A stretch of 64,000 nt of DNA from Bacteroidales bacterium UBA6428. GTDB taxonomy: Bacteria; Bacteroidota; Bacteroidia; Bacteroidales; UBA932. Each line of letters opens with the position of its first letter. The stretch's first letter is position 1. A program made the translations under genes and the position numbers. The stretch lies in NCBI GenBank assembly GCA_002437305.1, contig DJOW01000058.1:1-64000 (forward strand), written 5' to 3'. The notes below the pieces were generated by a model. That model worked only from the letters and a program-made list of their open reading frames with translations. It was not told where the DNA came from and searched no databases. This document shows, piece after piece, positions 7,499 through 16,311 of this stretch.

Positions 7499-10400
7499 AT
7501 GAGAGTAATCAAATCAATTGCTGTCTCTCTGGTACTGGCGTTGGCCTGCCTTACGGCGGCTTTTGCCCAGAACCAGAGGGAGGTGTCGGGAAAAGTCCTC
7601 GATACTGCCCAGCAACCTCTTGTCGGAGTCGCTGTCATTGTTGAGGGAACCAATAATGGTACGATGACATCCGATGACGGAAGCTTTTCTTTGATGGTGC
7701 CTGCGGGGAACGTGACGCTTGAGGTCACCTCCCTTGGCTATGCAACAAGGAAAGTCTCCGTCCCTTCAACCAGATCCTACGTGTCGATTGTCCTTGAGGA
7801 GGATAACCTGACATTGAACGAGACCGTTGTGGTCGGCTACGGCACCCAGAAAAAAGTCAATCTGACCGGCGCCATCACTACGGTAAGCCCTAAGGAGCTG
7901 GAGAACAGGACTGCTCATTCGCTCACAAACATGCTTCAGGGCGCCGTGCCTGGTTTGAACATATCCACTTCCGCTGGTAATCCTGGAAGCTCGGGATCCA
8001 TCAACATCAGAGGTATAACCTCAATCAACAGCGCGTCTCCTATCGTGGTCATTGATGGCGCTATAGGTGACCTGAGCCGTGTGAACTCCAATGATGTCGC
8101 AAGCATTTCCGTGATCAAGGACGCCGCCGCGGCTGCGATATATGGAGCCCGCGCAGCGTACGGTGTGATCCTCATAACGACCAAGAGCGGAGAGTCAAAG
8201 GACGGAAAGGCCACTGTAAGGTACAGCGGCAGATGGGGTTGGGAAGCTCCGACCACATCTACGGACTATGAGGACCGCGGTTACTGGTCGGTCTACACAA
8301 TAGACAAGTTCTGGATGGCTGACGCCGGAAAGAAATATACAACCTACACTGACGCGGACATGATGCAGCTTCTTGCCCGTGTAAATGACAAGACCGAGAA
8401 CCCGGACCGTCCTTGGATTGTAGAGGACGTCCGAAACGGAAAGAAACAGTGGGTTTATTACTGCAACACCGATTGGTACCACGAGCTTTACCGTGACGAG
8501 CATCCTGTCCAGCAGCAGAGTGTTTCCATAAGCGGTGGCAACAAGGACATCAAGTACTATCTCTCAGGAGCCTACGACCGTCAGGAGGGTATTATCAACA
8601 TCAACCCTGATGTTTACAGCAAGTACAACCTCAGGTCTAAGATCGACTTCAGGATCAACAAGTACATGAGCCTGTCCAACAACACTTCATTCTTCAGCTC
8701 GCGTTACACATTCCCTGGCGGAGATGATGTCCAGGACTCATTCTCGTACGCTTCCCGCCACGCCCTTGCCTCTTTCCCTCTTTATAATCCTGACGGCTCA
8801 TTCACCTACGGGACACCTATGATCTCCGGCAACTACAACATCGCCAACGGACGTCACATCATGTTCTCCATTGGAGACTACAATGTTGAGCGCAAGACGG
8901 ATTTCTCGAATATGACGGAATTGAAGATCTCTCCTGTCAAGCAGGTGACCTTGACCGCCAATTTCACTTACAGGATCTATCAGAACAGAAATTCCTACAG
9001 GCAGGTAAAGATGCCTTACCGTAGGTATCCTGACGCGGAGATGGAATATTACGAGACAGGCGCCGGTGAGGATCATCTGAAAGAGAACATAGGGACCAGC
9101 CAGTACTATGCCTACAATGTCTATGCGTCTTATGACGACACATTCAACGATGCCCACCATCTCAGCGCCGTTGTCGGAACAAACATCGAGGACTGGAACA
9201 GCAAGAGCGTCGGAGCCACAGGAAAGAACCTGCTTTCCGAGGATCTGGCTGACCTGAACCTTGTCGGTCCGAACAGCGACGGCGACATCTTGACAACGGT
9301 CTCCGGAGGTTTCAATGACTATGCGCTTGTCGGATTCTTCGGACGTGTCAACTATGACTACAAGGGCAAGTACCTGTTCGAGGCCTCCGGACGTTATGAC
9401 GGAACATCACGTTTCGCTCCCGGGCACAGGTGGGGATTCTTCCCTTCCGCATCGGCAGGTTGGAGAATCAGTGAGGAGCCATTCTTCGAAGGCGTTAAGA
9501 GCACAGTGGACTATCTCAAGCTCAGAGCCTCGGTCGGAAGCATCGGCAACCAGAATGTGAAAGCCAGCAACGGTGGCTACTACACCTACCTCAGGCAGAT
9601 CGAGAACAAGACTTTCTCCGGGGATGACGCGTTCACTTTCGGAGAGGGAACGACCCTGCCTAAATATTCAACGATCTCCGCTCCCAACGCCTCAGACCTT
9701 ACCTGGGAGACGGCGGTCCAGTACAACCTCGGATTGGACGCCGCCATGTTCAATTCCCGTCTTGATTTCACCGCCGAGGCCTACATCAGGGACACCAAGA
9801 ACATGCTTACCGCCGGAAAGCAGCTTCCCGGCGTGTACGGCGCTTCGGTTCCGAGGATGAACGCCGCTGACCTGAGGACTTATGGCTACGAGCTTTCCCT
9901 TGGCTGGAGGGATCAGATCCAGGTCCTTGGCAAACCTTTAAATTATAATGCAAGGGCCACATTGAGTGACTACAGGTCTTACATCACCAAGTTTGACAAC
10001 GAAGATAAGATTTTGTCCAACTATTACGAGGGACAGCGCCTTGGTGACATCTGGGGATTTGAGGTCGACGGCTTGTTCAAGACAGATGAGGAGGCTCAGG
10101 AATATACCAAGAATGTCCTTGACTGCAGCATCATCAATGGACGTATGACGGGTGGATTCCTTGCCGGAGACTTGAAATATGTCGATCTTGATGGAGACCA
10201 CAAACTTACCATTGGCAAGAACACTGTTGATGATCCGGGTGACCAGAAGATCCTCGGCAACTCTCTTGCCAGCCTTCAGTATGGATTCACATTCGGTTTT
10301 GACTGGATGGGATTTGATTTCTCGGCGTTCTTCCAGGGAACCGGCAACCACTACTGGTATCCTGCCGGAATGAATATGTCATTCTGGGGACCGTATTCAT

Positions 10401-10798
10401 ATTCATACGTCTCATTCCTTCCGAAGAATTTCCTTGACAACTGCTGGTCCGAGGATAATCCTGACGCTTATTTCCCAAGGCCTCGTTCTTACTCGGCCAC
10501 CGGTGGTGAATTGAGCAAGGTCAACAGCCGCTACATTCAGAACATCCGTTATCTCAGGCTTAAGAACCTGACATTCGGCTACACCGTTCCTGGTTTCATA
10601 ACCAAGAAGATAGGTCTGGACAAGGTACGCGTTTACTTCTCTGGTGAGAACCTCGCCTACTGGTCACCTTTGGCAAGGCACTCCAAGTACATCGATCCTG
10701 AGTCGGCTTTCAGAAGAAAGTCCGGATCCAACGCCAGAGACCATATGGCCTATCCTTGGCAGAAGACAATGATGTTCGGCATTGACATTACTTTCTAA
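7499..10798 (+). CDS. susC: SusC/RagA-type TonB-dependent outer-membrane transporter
   Basis: The 1099-aa protein has a signal peptide (residues 1-23) and a carboxypeptidase-D-regulatory-like domain (about 28-105, VSGKVLDTAQQPLVGVAV). The TonB box/SusC motif NETVVVGYGTQKK comes next, then the plug (TNMLQGAVPGLNI, NIRGITSIN, PIVVIDG, IYGARAAYGVILITTKSG) and a 22-strand barrel ending in an aromatic residue. It has no N-terminal STN/FecR-interaction domain, so transport rather than anti-sigma signalling is expected. It pairs with the SusD protein 13 bases downstream to bind and import a ligand too large for porins. It sits in the operon with glpT and the phosphoesterase. Confidence 0.95.
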   Translation: MRVIKSIAVSLVLALACLTAAFAQNQREVSGKVLDTAQQPLVGVAVIVEGTNNGTMTSDDGSFSLMVPAGNVTLEVTSLGYATRKVSVPSTRSYVSIVLEEDNLTLNETVVVGYGTQKKVNLTGAITTVSPKELENRTAHSLTNMLQGAVPGLNISTSAGNPGSSGSINIRGITSINSASPIVVIDGAIGDLSRVNSNDVASISVIKDAAAAAIYGARAAYGVILITTKSGESKDGKATVRYSGRWGWEAPTTSTDYEDRGYWSVYTIDKFWMADAGKKYTTYTDADMMQLLARVNDKTENPDRPWIVEDVRNGKKQWVYYCNTDWYHELYRDEHPVQQQSVSISGGNKDIKYYLSGAYDRQEGIININPDVYSKYNLRSKIDFRINKYMSLSNNTSFFSSRYTFPGGDDVQDSFSYASRHALASFPLYNPDGSFTYGTPMISGNYNIANGRHIMFSIGDYNVERKTDFSNMTELKISPVKQVTLTANFTYRIYQNRNSYRQVKMPYRRYPDAEMEYYETGAGEDHLKENIGTSQYYAYNVYASYDDTFNDAHHLSAVVGTNIEDWNSKSVGATGKNLLSEDLADLNLVGPNSDGDILTTVSGGFNDYALVGFFGRVNYDYKGKYLFEASGRYDGTSRFAPGHRWGFFPSASAGWRISEEPFFEGVKSTVDYLKLRASVGSIGNQNVKASNGGYYTYLRQIENKTFSGDDAFTFGEGTTLPKYSTISAPNASDLTWETAVQYNLGLDAAMFNSRLDFTAEAYIRDTKNMLTAGKQLPGVYGASVPRMNAADLRTYGYELSLGWRDQIQVLGKPLNYNARATLSDYRSYITKFDNEDKILSNYYEGQRLGDIWGFEVDGLFKTDEEAQEYTKNVLDCSIINGRMTGGFLAGDLKYVDLDGDHKLTIGKNTVDDPGDQKILGNSLASLQYGFTFGFDWMGFDFSAFFQGTGNHYWYPAGMNMSFWGPYSYSYVSFLPKNFLDNCWSEDNPDAYFPRPRSYSATGGELSKVNSRYIQNIRYLRLKNLTFGYTVPGFITKKIGLDKVRVYFSGENLAYWSPLARHSKYIDPESAFRRKSGSNARDHMAYPWQKTMMFGIDITF

Positions 10799-10811
10799 AA
10801 TCACAGTTGCA

Positions 10812-12605
10812 ATGAAAAAAATCACAATAATATCAGCGGCTCTCGCATTGCTTGGTTTGTCTTCCTGTGACAACATCCTGGACAAGACACCGAAGGACAC
10901 GATGGCTCCGGAAAACTATTTCCGTAATGAGACTGACCTGAGACTTTTCTCCGATGAGTTCTACCTCAGGATCCTTGACAGGTCTCCGTTTGACCAGCAG
11001 AGTGACCACTACATCAACAACAACCTGTCCAATGAGCTTCACGGAGGCAATTTCCGTGTTGTTCCTTCCTCAGGAGGCGGTTGGAGCTGGAGTGTGCTGC
11101 GCAAGATCAACACCTTGCTCGGCCACATTGACAACTGTCCAGACCAGGCGGCGGTCGCCGAATATTCCGCTGTCGCGAGATTGTTCAGAGCGTACTTCTA
11201 TTATAACAAAGTGAAGCGTTTCGGTGATGTCCCGTGGATTGATGTCGAGCTTGGATCCTCGGACGAGGCCCTGTACAATCCGAGAGATTCCAGGGAATTG
11301 GTGATGACCAAGATGCTGGAGGACATTGATTTCGCCATCGATAACCTTCCTTCCGATGTCAGTGTGTACCGTGTCAACAAGTGGTCCGCGTTGATGCTCA
11401 AGGCTAAGTTCTGCCTGTATGAGGGAACCTACCGGAAGTATCATAAACTTCAGCTTGAAGGCAACGATGCCAACTTTTATCTGACGAAGGCAGCCGAGGC
11501 AGCCAAGCAGATTATGGACGGCGGGAAGTACAAGCTTGCAAGCGACTATCGGGCATTGTTCGCCAATGATGACGCCGACAAGAATGAGTTTATTCTTGCG
11601 GTCAAGAATGACAGAGGTCTGAACGTCAGAAATAATTCCTGCGCTTTCGCCACGATGCCGACACAGGGCTGTCCGGGCCTCACCAAGAAGTTCGTTGACA
11701 GTTTCCTTATGAAGGATGGATCCCGCTTCACGGACAAGGCCGGATGGCAGACTCTTCAGTATAAGGAAGAAGTCGCTGACAGGGATCCACGTCTTGCTTA
11801 CTGCACCGTGACCCCGGGTTTCAAGCGTCCGGGCTCCACTCAGGTTCTTGCTCCTGATTTCGGGAGCAGCTCCACAGGATTCCAGATTTCCAAATATCTT
11901 ATGGATGTGAATCTGCCTGATGTCTACAGGGTCACGATGTCCTACAATGATATGCCGGTGTTCAGATACGCCGAGACCCTTCTCATCTATGCCGAGGCTC
12001 TTGCCGAACTTGGCACAATCACCCAGAACGACCTTGACATTTCCGTCAACCTGCTGAGGGACAGGGTGAAGATGCCTCATATTGACCTTCAGGCGGCCAA
12101 CGCGGATCCGGACTGGTACCTTAAGTCAGAACAGTACGGCTACCAGAATGTCAGTGGAACCAATGAGGGCATCATCCTTGAGATCCGCAGGGAGCGTTCT
12201 GTTGAGCTTGCCCAGGAAGGACATCGCTGGGATGACCTGATGAGATGGAAGGAAGGGAAATGCATCGAGCAGGAGATGTACGGAATGTACTTCCCTGGTC
12301 CTGGAGAGTATGACCTGACAGGAGACAATGTCGCGGATGTCTGCCTTTATGAAGGAGACACCAAACCCGCCTCGTCTGTTAAGGACATAGTGTTCCTTAA
12401 GATAGGTGACAAGCAGGGCGTGATCCTCTCTGAAGGCGCCAAGGGTTATGTTGACCCTCAGCAGGGACTTCAGCACGTCTTCGATGAGAACAGGGACTAT
12501 CTTTATCCTATTCCTACAAATGAAAGGACGTTGAATCCGAACCTTGTCCAGAACCCTGGTTGGGTGGATGCCAAGAATGATGGCGAGGATGAGACAACCA
12601 AATAA
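10812..12605 (+). CDS. susD: SusD/RagB-type surface lipoprotein
   Basis: The frame is open from 10782, but the ATG at 10812 gives a proper lipoprotein signal (MKKITIISAALALLGLSSC, Cys19) and lies just after susC; the earlier start overlaps susC. The mature N-terminus DNILDKTPKDTMAPENYFRNETDL is typical SusD_N. The TPR-rich body follows, with the C-terminal RagB/SusD signature NEGIILEIRRERSVELAQEGHRWDDLMRW and the closing PIPTNERTLNPNLVQNPGW. It forms the hinged lid over SusC and binds the ligand at the cell surface. Confidence 0.95.
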   Translation: MKKITIISAALALLGLSSCDNILDKTPKDTMAPENYFRNETDLRLFSDEFYLRILDRSPFDQQSDHYINNNLSNELHGGNFRVVPSSGGGWSWSVLRKINTLLGHIDNCPDQAAVAEYSAVARLFRAYFYYNKVKRFGDVPWIDVELGSSDEALYNPRDSRELVMTKMLEDIDFAIDNLPSDVSVYRVNKWSALMLKAKFCLYEGTYRKYHKLQLEGNDANFYLTKAAEAAKQIMDGGKYKLASDYRALFANDDADKNEFILAVKNDRGLNVRNNSCAFATMPTQGCPGLTKKFVDSFLMKDGSRFTDKAGWQTLQYKEEVADRDPRLAYCTVTPGFKRPGSTQVLAPDFGSSSTGFQISKYLMDVNLPDVYRVTMSYNDMPVFRYAETLLIYAEALAELGTITQNDLDISVNLLRDRVKMPHIDLQAANADPDWYLKSEQYGYQNVSGTNEGIILEIRRERSVELAQEGHRWDDLMRWKEGKCIEQEMYGMYFPGPGEYDLTGDNVADVCLYEGDTKPASSVKDIVFLKIGDKQGVILSEGAKGYVDPQQGLQHVFDENRDYLYPIPTNERTLNPNLVQNPGWVDAKNDGEDETTK

Positions 12606-12616
12606 AGTTTGACATT

Positions 12617-14761
12617 ATGAAATTGATTAATAGAATATTCATTGCCCTTCTGTCCGCTTCTGTGGTTCTTTCCGGGTGTAAGGACGAAGAATTTGATATT
12701 GCCAAGGCTGTCATGGCGAGCGCCACTTCCCTGACGTTCGACGGCCAGGGAGCCGAGGAACAGATAATCACGGTCTATTCGGACAAGACATGGACCGCGG
12801 ATGTGCCGGAGTGGGTGACAATCAATCCGACATCTGGTTCAGGGACGACGGACGTCGCCGTCTCTGTAAGCGATAACCTTCGTGACGGAGCTCTTGACAA
12901 TCCTCGTAAGGCAGAGCTTGTCTTCCACGGCACCTCACTGGCTAGCCGCTCGGTCGTTGTTGTCAACCAGAAAGGAGACAAGTTCCGTGATGTGGCTGAG
13001 GTGACGGTCTCACAGGCGGCAGAGCTTGAGGATGAGTCTGTCGCGATCATCAAGACATCGCAGGTCACCGCCCTTACCTCGAAAGGATTCATCATCTCCG
13101 ACGGAGCCAATGCGGTCTATGTCCTTTCTTCGGAAGATGCCAGAATCGGTGACCACGCCGAGATCTGGGGCACCAAGGAGTCAGAGAACGGGCTTCCTGT
13201 GATTTCTGGTTGTGAGAAGATAATCCTTTCGAATAATTCAGCGGTCAATTACCCTGATGCTACTGACATCACCGCTTCCATAGATTCCTACAACGCTACA
13301 TCAAGGGAATTCGTGAAGGCCACAGGCACGCTTACAGGCAATTCGGTTTCCATAGAAGGTGCAGAGACTATGCGTATCAACATTCTTGACGCTCCGGCTT
13401 CCGATGAATTCGAAGAGCTGAACAATCACAATGTGACTGTCTATGGCTATTTTGCGGGTGTTTCGTCACCGGTGGTCAATATTATCGTGACTGGTTTTGA
13501 TGATCTCGGAGTCAAATCGGGCCTTATCTTCTCTGACGATTTCAGTTGGATGGCTCCGTATGTCGCCTACTATAATTCAAACTCTACTAAGCCTTTGGGC
13601 AGATCTGTAGAGGATAATAATGCTGGCGGAAACGCTCCTAACGCCTACACTGATCCCGTCATTCAGGCTTCAGGCCTTATGGAGGCTTTGGCGAAGAAAG
13701 GCTATGAGGACATCAATGCCGGCAAGACTTCTCTTTATCCGCAGGACTGCTATTGGAAATTCGGAAAGACCCACAGCCACACCGGATTCAGACTTCCTGT
13801 CATCAAATACACAGGTGACGCTGTCTTGTCATTCGACTGGAGTCCTCACATGACAGGCTCAGGCAACATCGACAAGGTAAATGTCGTGGTTGAGATAGTC
13901 GGTTCAGGAAAGGTTGTCACCGCTGGTGGTCTGGCAAGCGTCAGCGATCCGTTCGAAAATGACTGGGTCAAAGGTCATATGGGTTGGAAGACATCCCAGG
14001 TTGAGATAAAAGGTTACTCTCCGACGGACAGGATCATCATCAGACCTGAATATCTTGAGGATCACGACAAGGTCACGCAGATGAGGTGGTACCTTGACAA
14101 CATCGTGATGAACACAGGGGATGTCCAGGATGTTGAGAATGTCCTGTTTGAGGACGACTTCAGCTGGCTCCAGGAGTATGTTGACGCCGCCGGCGAAGGG
14201 AAAGTTGGTGACACGGTCGGAAAGAATGACAAATCCGCAGGCGCCCCGAACATCTATGGAACCGCGGAATGGCAGACGAAATTGCTGGCTGACCTGGCCT
14301 CAAGAGGCTATGAGGACATGTGTCCTGATGAGAAGGTTGTTTACCTGCAGCCTCAGTACCTTAAGTTCGGTAGGACAAAAGGACACAACACCTCGATCCG
14401 TCTTCCGAAACTCAATCTTACCGGCACCGCCGATATCGTGATTGAGTTTGACTGGGCGGCGATGGCCCAAGGTTCCGGCGCTATCGATGACACCAAGCTT
14501 GTCGTTGTGGTTGAAGGTGACGGGCAGTTCGGCAACGGAACAAAGTATAGTGACCTGCTTGAGAACAAGCAGCAGGAAAATCAGATTTTCTGGACACATT
14601 CTTCTGTCAGGATCAATGGCGTGTCGTCAAACACCAGGCTTGTGATTGTCATGTACCGTGTCCTCATGACTGATTCAGCGGGGAATTACACCGGCGAGTA
14701 CAATTACAACGTCGGCGGTGCCGGCCGTTTCTTCCTTGACAACATCAAGATTTCCAAGTAG
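12617..14761 (+). CDS. SusE/F-position surface lipoprotein: BACON domain, OB-like domain and two tandem ligand-binding-like modules
   Basis: A lipoprotein signal ends at VLSGC (Cys20). A BACON domain follows at about residues 33-118 (TSLTFDGQGAEEQIITVYSDKTWTADV and the usual WVTINPTSGSG motif). An OB-fold-like segment resembling DUF5689-type proteins comes next (about 122-300). Two tandem modules of about 200 residues each begin with SDDFSWMAPYV (about 302) and EDDFSWLQEYV (about 508). The modules share YxKFGxTxxH(T/N)(G/T)xRLP, (V/I)xFDW and a final LDNI strand. The protein probably sits on the cell surface and binds the ligand passed to SusCD. I know no assigned function for the tandem module. 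It lies 11 bases after susD, and a terminator follows. Confidence 0.8.
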   Translation: MKLINRIFIALLSASVVLSGCKDEEFDIAKAVMASATSLTFDGQGAEEQIITVYSDKTWTADVPEWVTINPTSGSGTTDVAVSVSDNLRDGALDNPRKAELVFHGTSLASRSVVVVNQKGDKFRDVAEVTVSQAAELEDESVAIIKTSQVTALTSKGFIISDGANAVYVLSSEDARIGDHAEIWGTKESENGLPVISGCEKIILSNNSAVNYPDATDITASIDSYNATSREFVKATGTLTGNSVSIEGAETMRINILDAPASDEFEELNNHNVTVYGYFAGVSSPVVNIIVTGFDDLGVKSGLIFSDDFSWMAPYVAYYNSNSTKPLGRSVEDNNAGGNAPNAYTDPVIQASGLMEALAKKGYEDINAGKTSLYPQDCYWKFGKTHSHTGFRLPVIKYTGDAVLSFDWSPHMTGSGNIDKVNVVVEIVGSGKVVTAGGLASVSDPFENDWVKGHMGWKTSQVEIKGYSPTDRIIIRPEYLEDHDKVTQMRWYLDNIVMNTGDVQDVENVLFEDDFSWLQEYVDAAGEGKVGDTVGKNDKSAGAPNIYGTAEWQTKLLADLASRGYEDMCPDEKVVYLQPQYLKFGRTKGHNTSIRLPKLNLTGTADIVIEFDWAAMAQGSGAIDDTKLVVVVEGDGQFGNGTKYSDLLENKQQENQIFWTHSSVRINGVSSNTRLVIVMYRVLMTDSAGNYTGEYNYNVGGAGRFFLDNIKISK

Positions 14762-14786
14762 CACCAGGAATTTCTTCTAATGTTCA

Positions 14787-14820
14787 GGCGCTCCCGGAAT
14801 CAGTCCGGAAGCGCCTTTTT
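14787..14820 (+). terminator. Terminator of the glpT-susCD operon
   Basis: GGCGCT and CCGGA pair with TCCGG and AGCGCC around one C-A mismatch and a five-base loop, followed by five T residues. It closes the operon that starts at 3958. Confidence 0.9.
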
Positions 14821-14918
14821 CGTGTAATAAGTTCTGCTTTGAAGTGTTGTGGCGGCCCGCAACTCTGCCAGAGGTGGGATCGTGAACGTTTTCACTTCAC
14901 CTTAGGCGCGGCGGGTAA

Positions 14919-14950
14919 AAAAATCAGAGCCTGTCGTCAAGGCAGGCTCT
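14919..14950 (-). terminator. Minus-strand terminator of rhaBA
   Basis: Read on the minus strand, AGAGCCTG (14950-14943) pairs with CAGGCTCT (14933-14926) and a run of T residues follows. It is 20 bases past the rhaA stop codon. Confidence 0.85.
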
Positions 14951-14970
14951 GTCAATGAGTTCAATTCATT

Positions 14971-16221
14971 TTACCTTTTTGAGGTGACGTCAGCCTCGTA
15001 CTTCTCAACGGCAGGGATGAAGTCCTGGCCTACAGGAACCCCGTTCTTGAAGTTGAAGTAATCGTAGACGGCCCCGAATGGAAGGGACTTGGCCTCCTCC
15101 AGGAGGGCGAGGCGCTGGAAGTACTTGCCGCTGTCTTCGTACTGGCGGAGGACTGGAAGCGGCTCAAGGAAGGCCTGCAGCAAACACTTCTGAGTGGCGC
15201 GTGTGCCGATGATGTAGGCTCCGATGCGGTTGATTGAGGCATCGAAATAGTCGAGGCCGATGTGTGTGCGGTCAAGGGCGTCAGCGCGTACAACCTCCTT
15301 GAAAAGGTCAAGGGTCTGATCGTTCATGGTGACAACGTGGTCTGAATCCCAGCGAACAGGGCGGCTCGTGTGAAGCATCAACTCAGGCACGAAGAGAAGC
15401 AGGGATGCGACCATGTCACTGATGTTCTCTGTCTGCTCATAGTGTCCGGTGTCGAGGGTGTACATGAGTTTACGTGTCGAGCAGTAGCCTGCCACGAAAT
15501 CATGTGAGCCGACGGTGTAGCTCTCAAGCCCGATCCCGAAGAGCTTTGCCTCAAGGCATGATTTCATGTGCGGCAGTTTCTCTGAAAGGATCTCGTCAAG
15601 GGACTGGACCATTATTTCACGGTAGCGCAGGCGCTCCACAGTCTGATCCTTTGATCCATCGTGAACCCAGATGTTCATGATGCAGGGATCGTTCTGGAAT
15701 TTGCCCATTGCCTCGGCCACCCTGCGGCAGCGTTTGGTGTGCTCGATCCAGAAGTCTCTGATAGACTTGTCCGGATTGGCGAGCGAGAGGTTCCCGCTCT
15801 TGGGATGAGAGAAGGATGTGGAGTTGAAGTCGAGCTTCATCCCGTTTTCCTTGCCCCATTCCATCCAGCTCTGGAAGTGAGAAGGCTCAACTTCGTCACG
15901 GTCAACGTGCTTGCCTTGGAAATCCCCGTAAATCTCGTGCAGGTTCAGACGCTGGGTTCCGGCGAGAAGGCTCTTGACGAACTTGATGTCCGCGCGGAGC
16001 TCATCGATGTTGCGGGCACGTCCGGGGTAGTTTCCGGTGGCCTGGATCCCGCCTGTCAGGGCGGTGTCGTTCTCAAAGCCCATCACATCGTCAGCCTGCC
16101 AGCACTGGATGGAGATAGGGGTCTTCTCAAGAAGCTCAATCGCTTTGTCTGTGTCAACGCCTATCTCGGCGTAGCGCTCTTTGGCCATCTCATAGGCCTT
16201 GGCTATTAAATTCTCGTTCAT
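14971..16221 (-). CDS. rhaA: L-rhamnose isomerase
   Basis: This 416-aa cytoplasmic TIM-barrel enzyme converts L-rhamnose to L-rhamnulose. The whole sequence follows the RhaA family, including ISIQCWQADDVMGFE near the start, IWVHDGSKD, the metal-site segments LESYTVGSHDF and LDTGHYEQTENISDM, and the C-terminal FEWNxF-like ending of the family replaced by KNGVPVGQDFI. Length matches E. coli RhaA (419 aa). It lies 90 bases downstream of rhaB on the same strand and ends at a terminator. No rhamnulose-1-phosphate aldolase is in the window, so the last step of the pathway must be encoded elsewhere. Confidence 0.95.
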   Translation of the reverse strand: MNENLIAKAYEMAKERYAEIGVDTDKAIELLEKTPISIQCWQADDVMGFENDTALTGGIQATGNYPGRARNIDELRADIKFVKSLLAGTQRLNLHEIYGDFQGKHVDRDEVEPSHFQSWMEWGKENGMKLDFNSTSFSHPKSGNLSLANPDKSIRDFWIEHTKRCRRVAEAMGKFQNDPCIMNIWVHDGSKDQTVERLRYREIMVQSLDEILSEKLPHMKSCLEAKLFGIGLESYTVGSHDFVAGYCSTRKLMYTLDTGHYEQTENISDMVASLLLFVPELMLHTSRPVRWDSDHVVTMNDQTLDLFKEVVRADALDRTHIGLDYFDASINRIGAYIIGTRATQKCLLQAFLEPLPVLRQYEDSGKYFQRLALLEEAKSLPFGAVYDYFNFKNGVPVGQDFIPAVEKYEADVTSKR

Positions 16222-16311
16222 TTTTATTTATGTTATGTTTTGTAATGTCTTTTAAACCGGTTCTTGGCATTCCTGGAGGGAGTGCCGCGGAAAAGGCGAA
16301 GGATGGCTATT

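Noticed and set aside
11070..12080. 336-codon minus-strand frame
   Set aside because: It is antisense to susD, and its openness follows from codon bias of the real gene.
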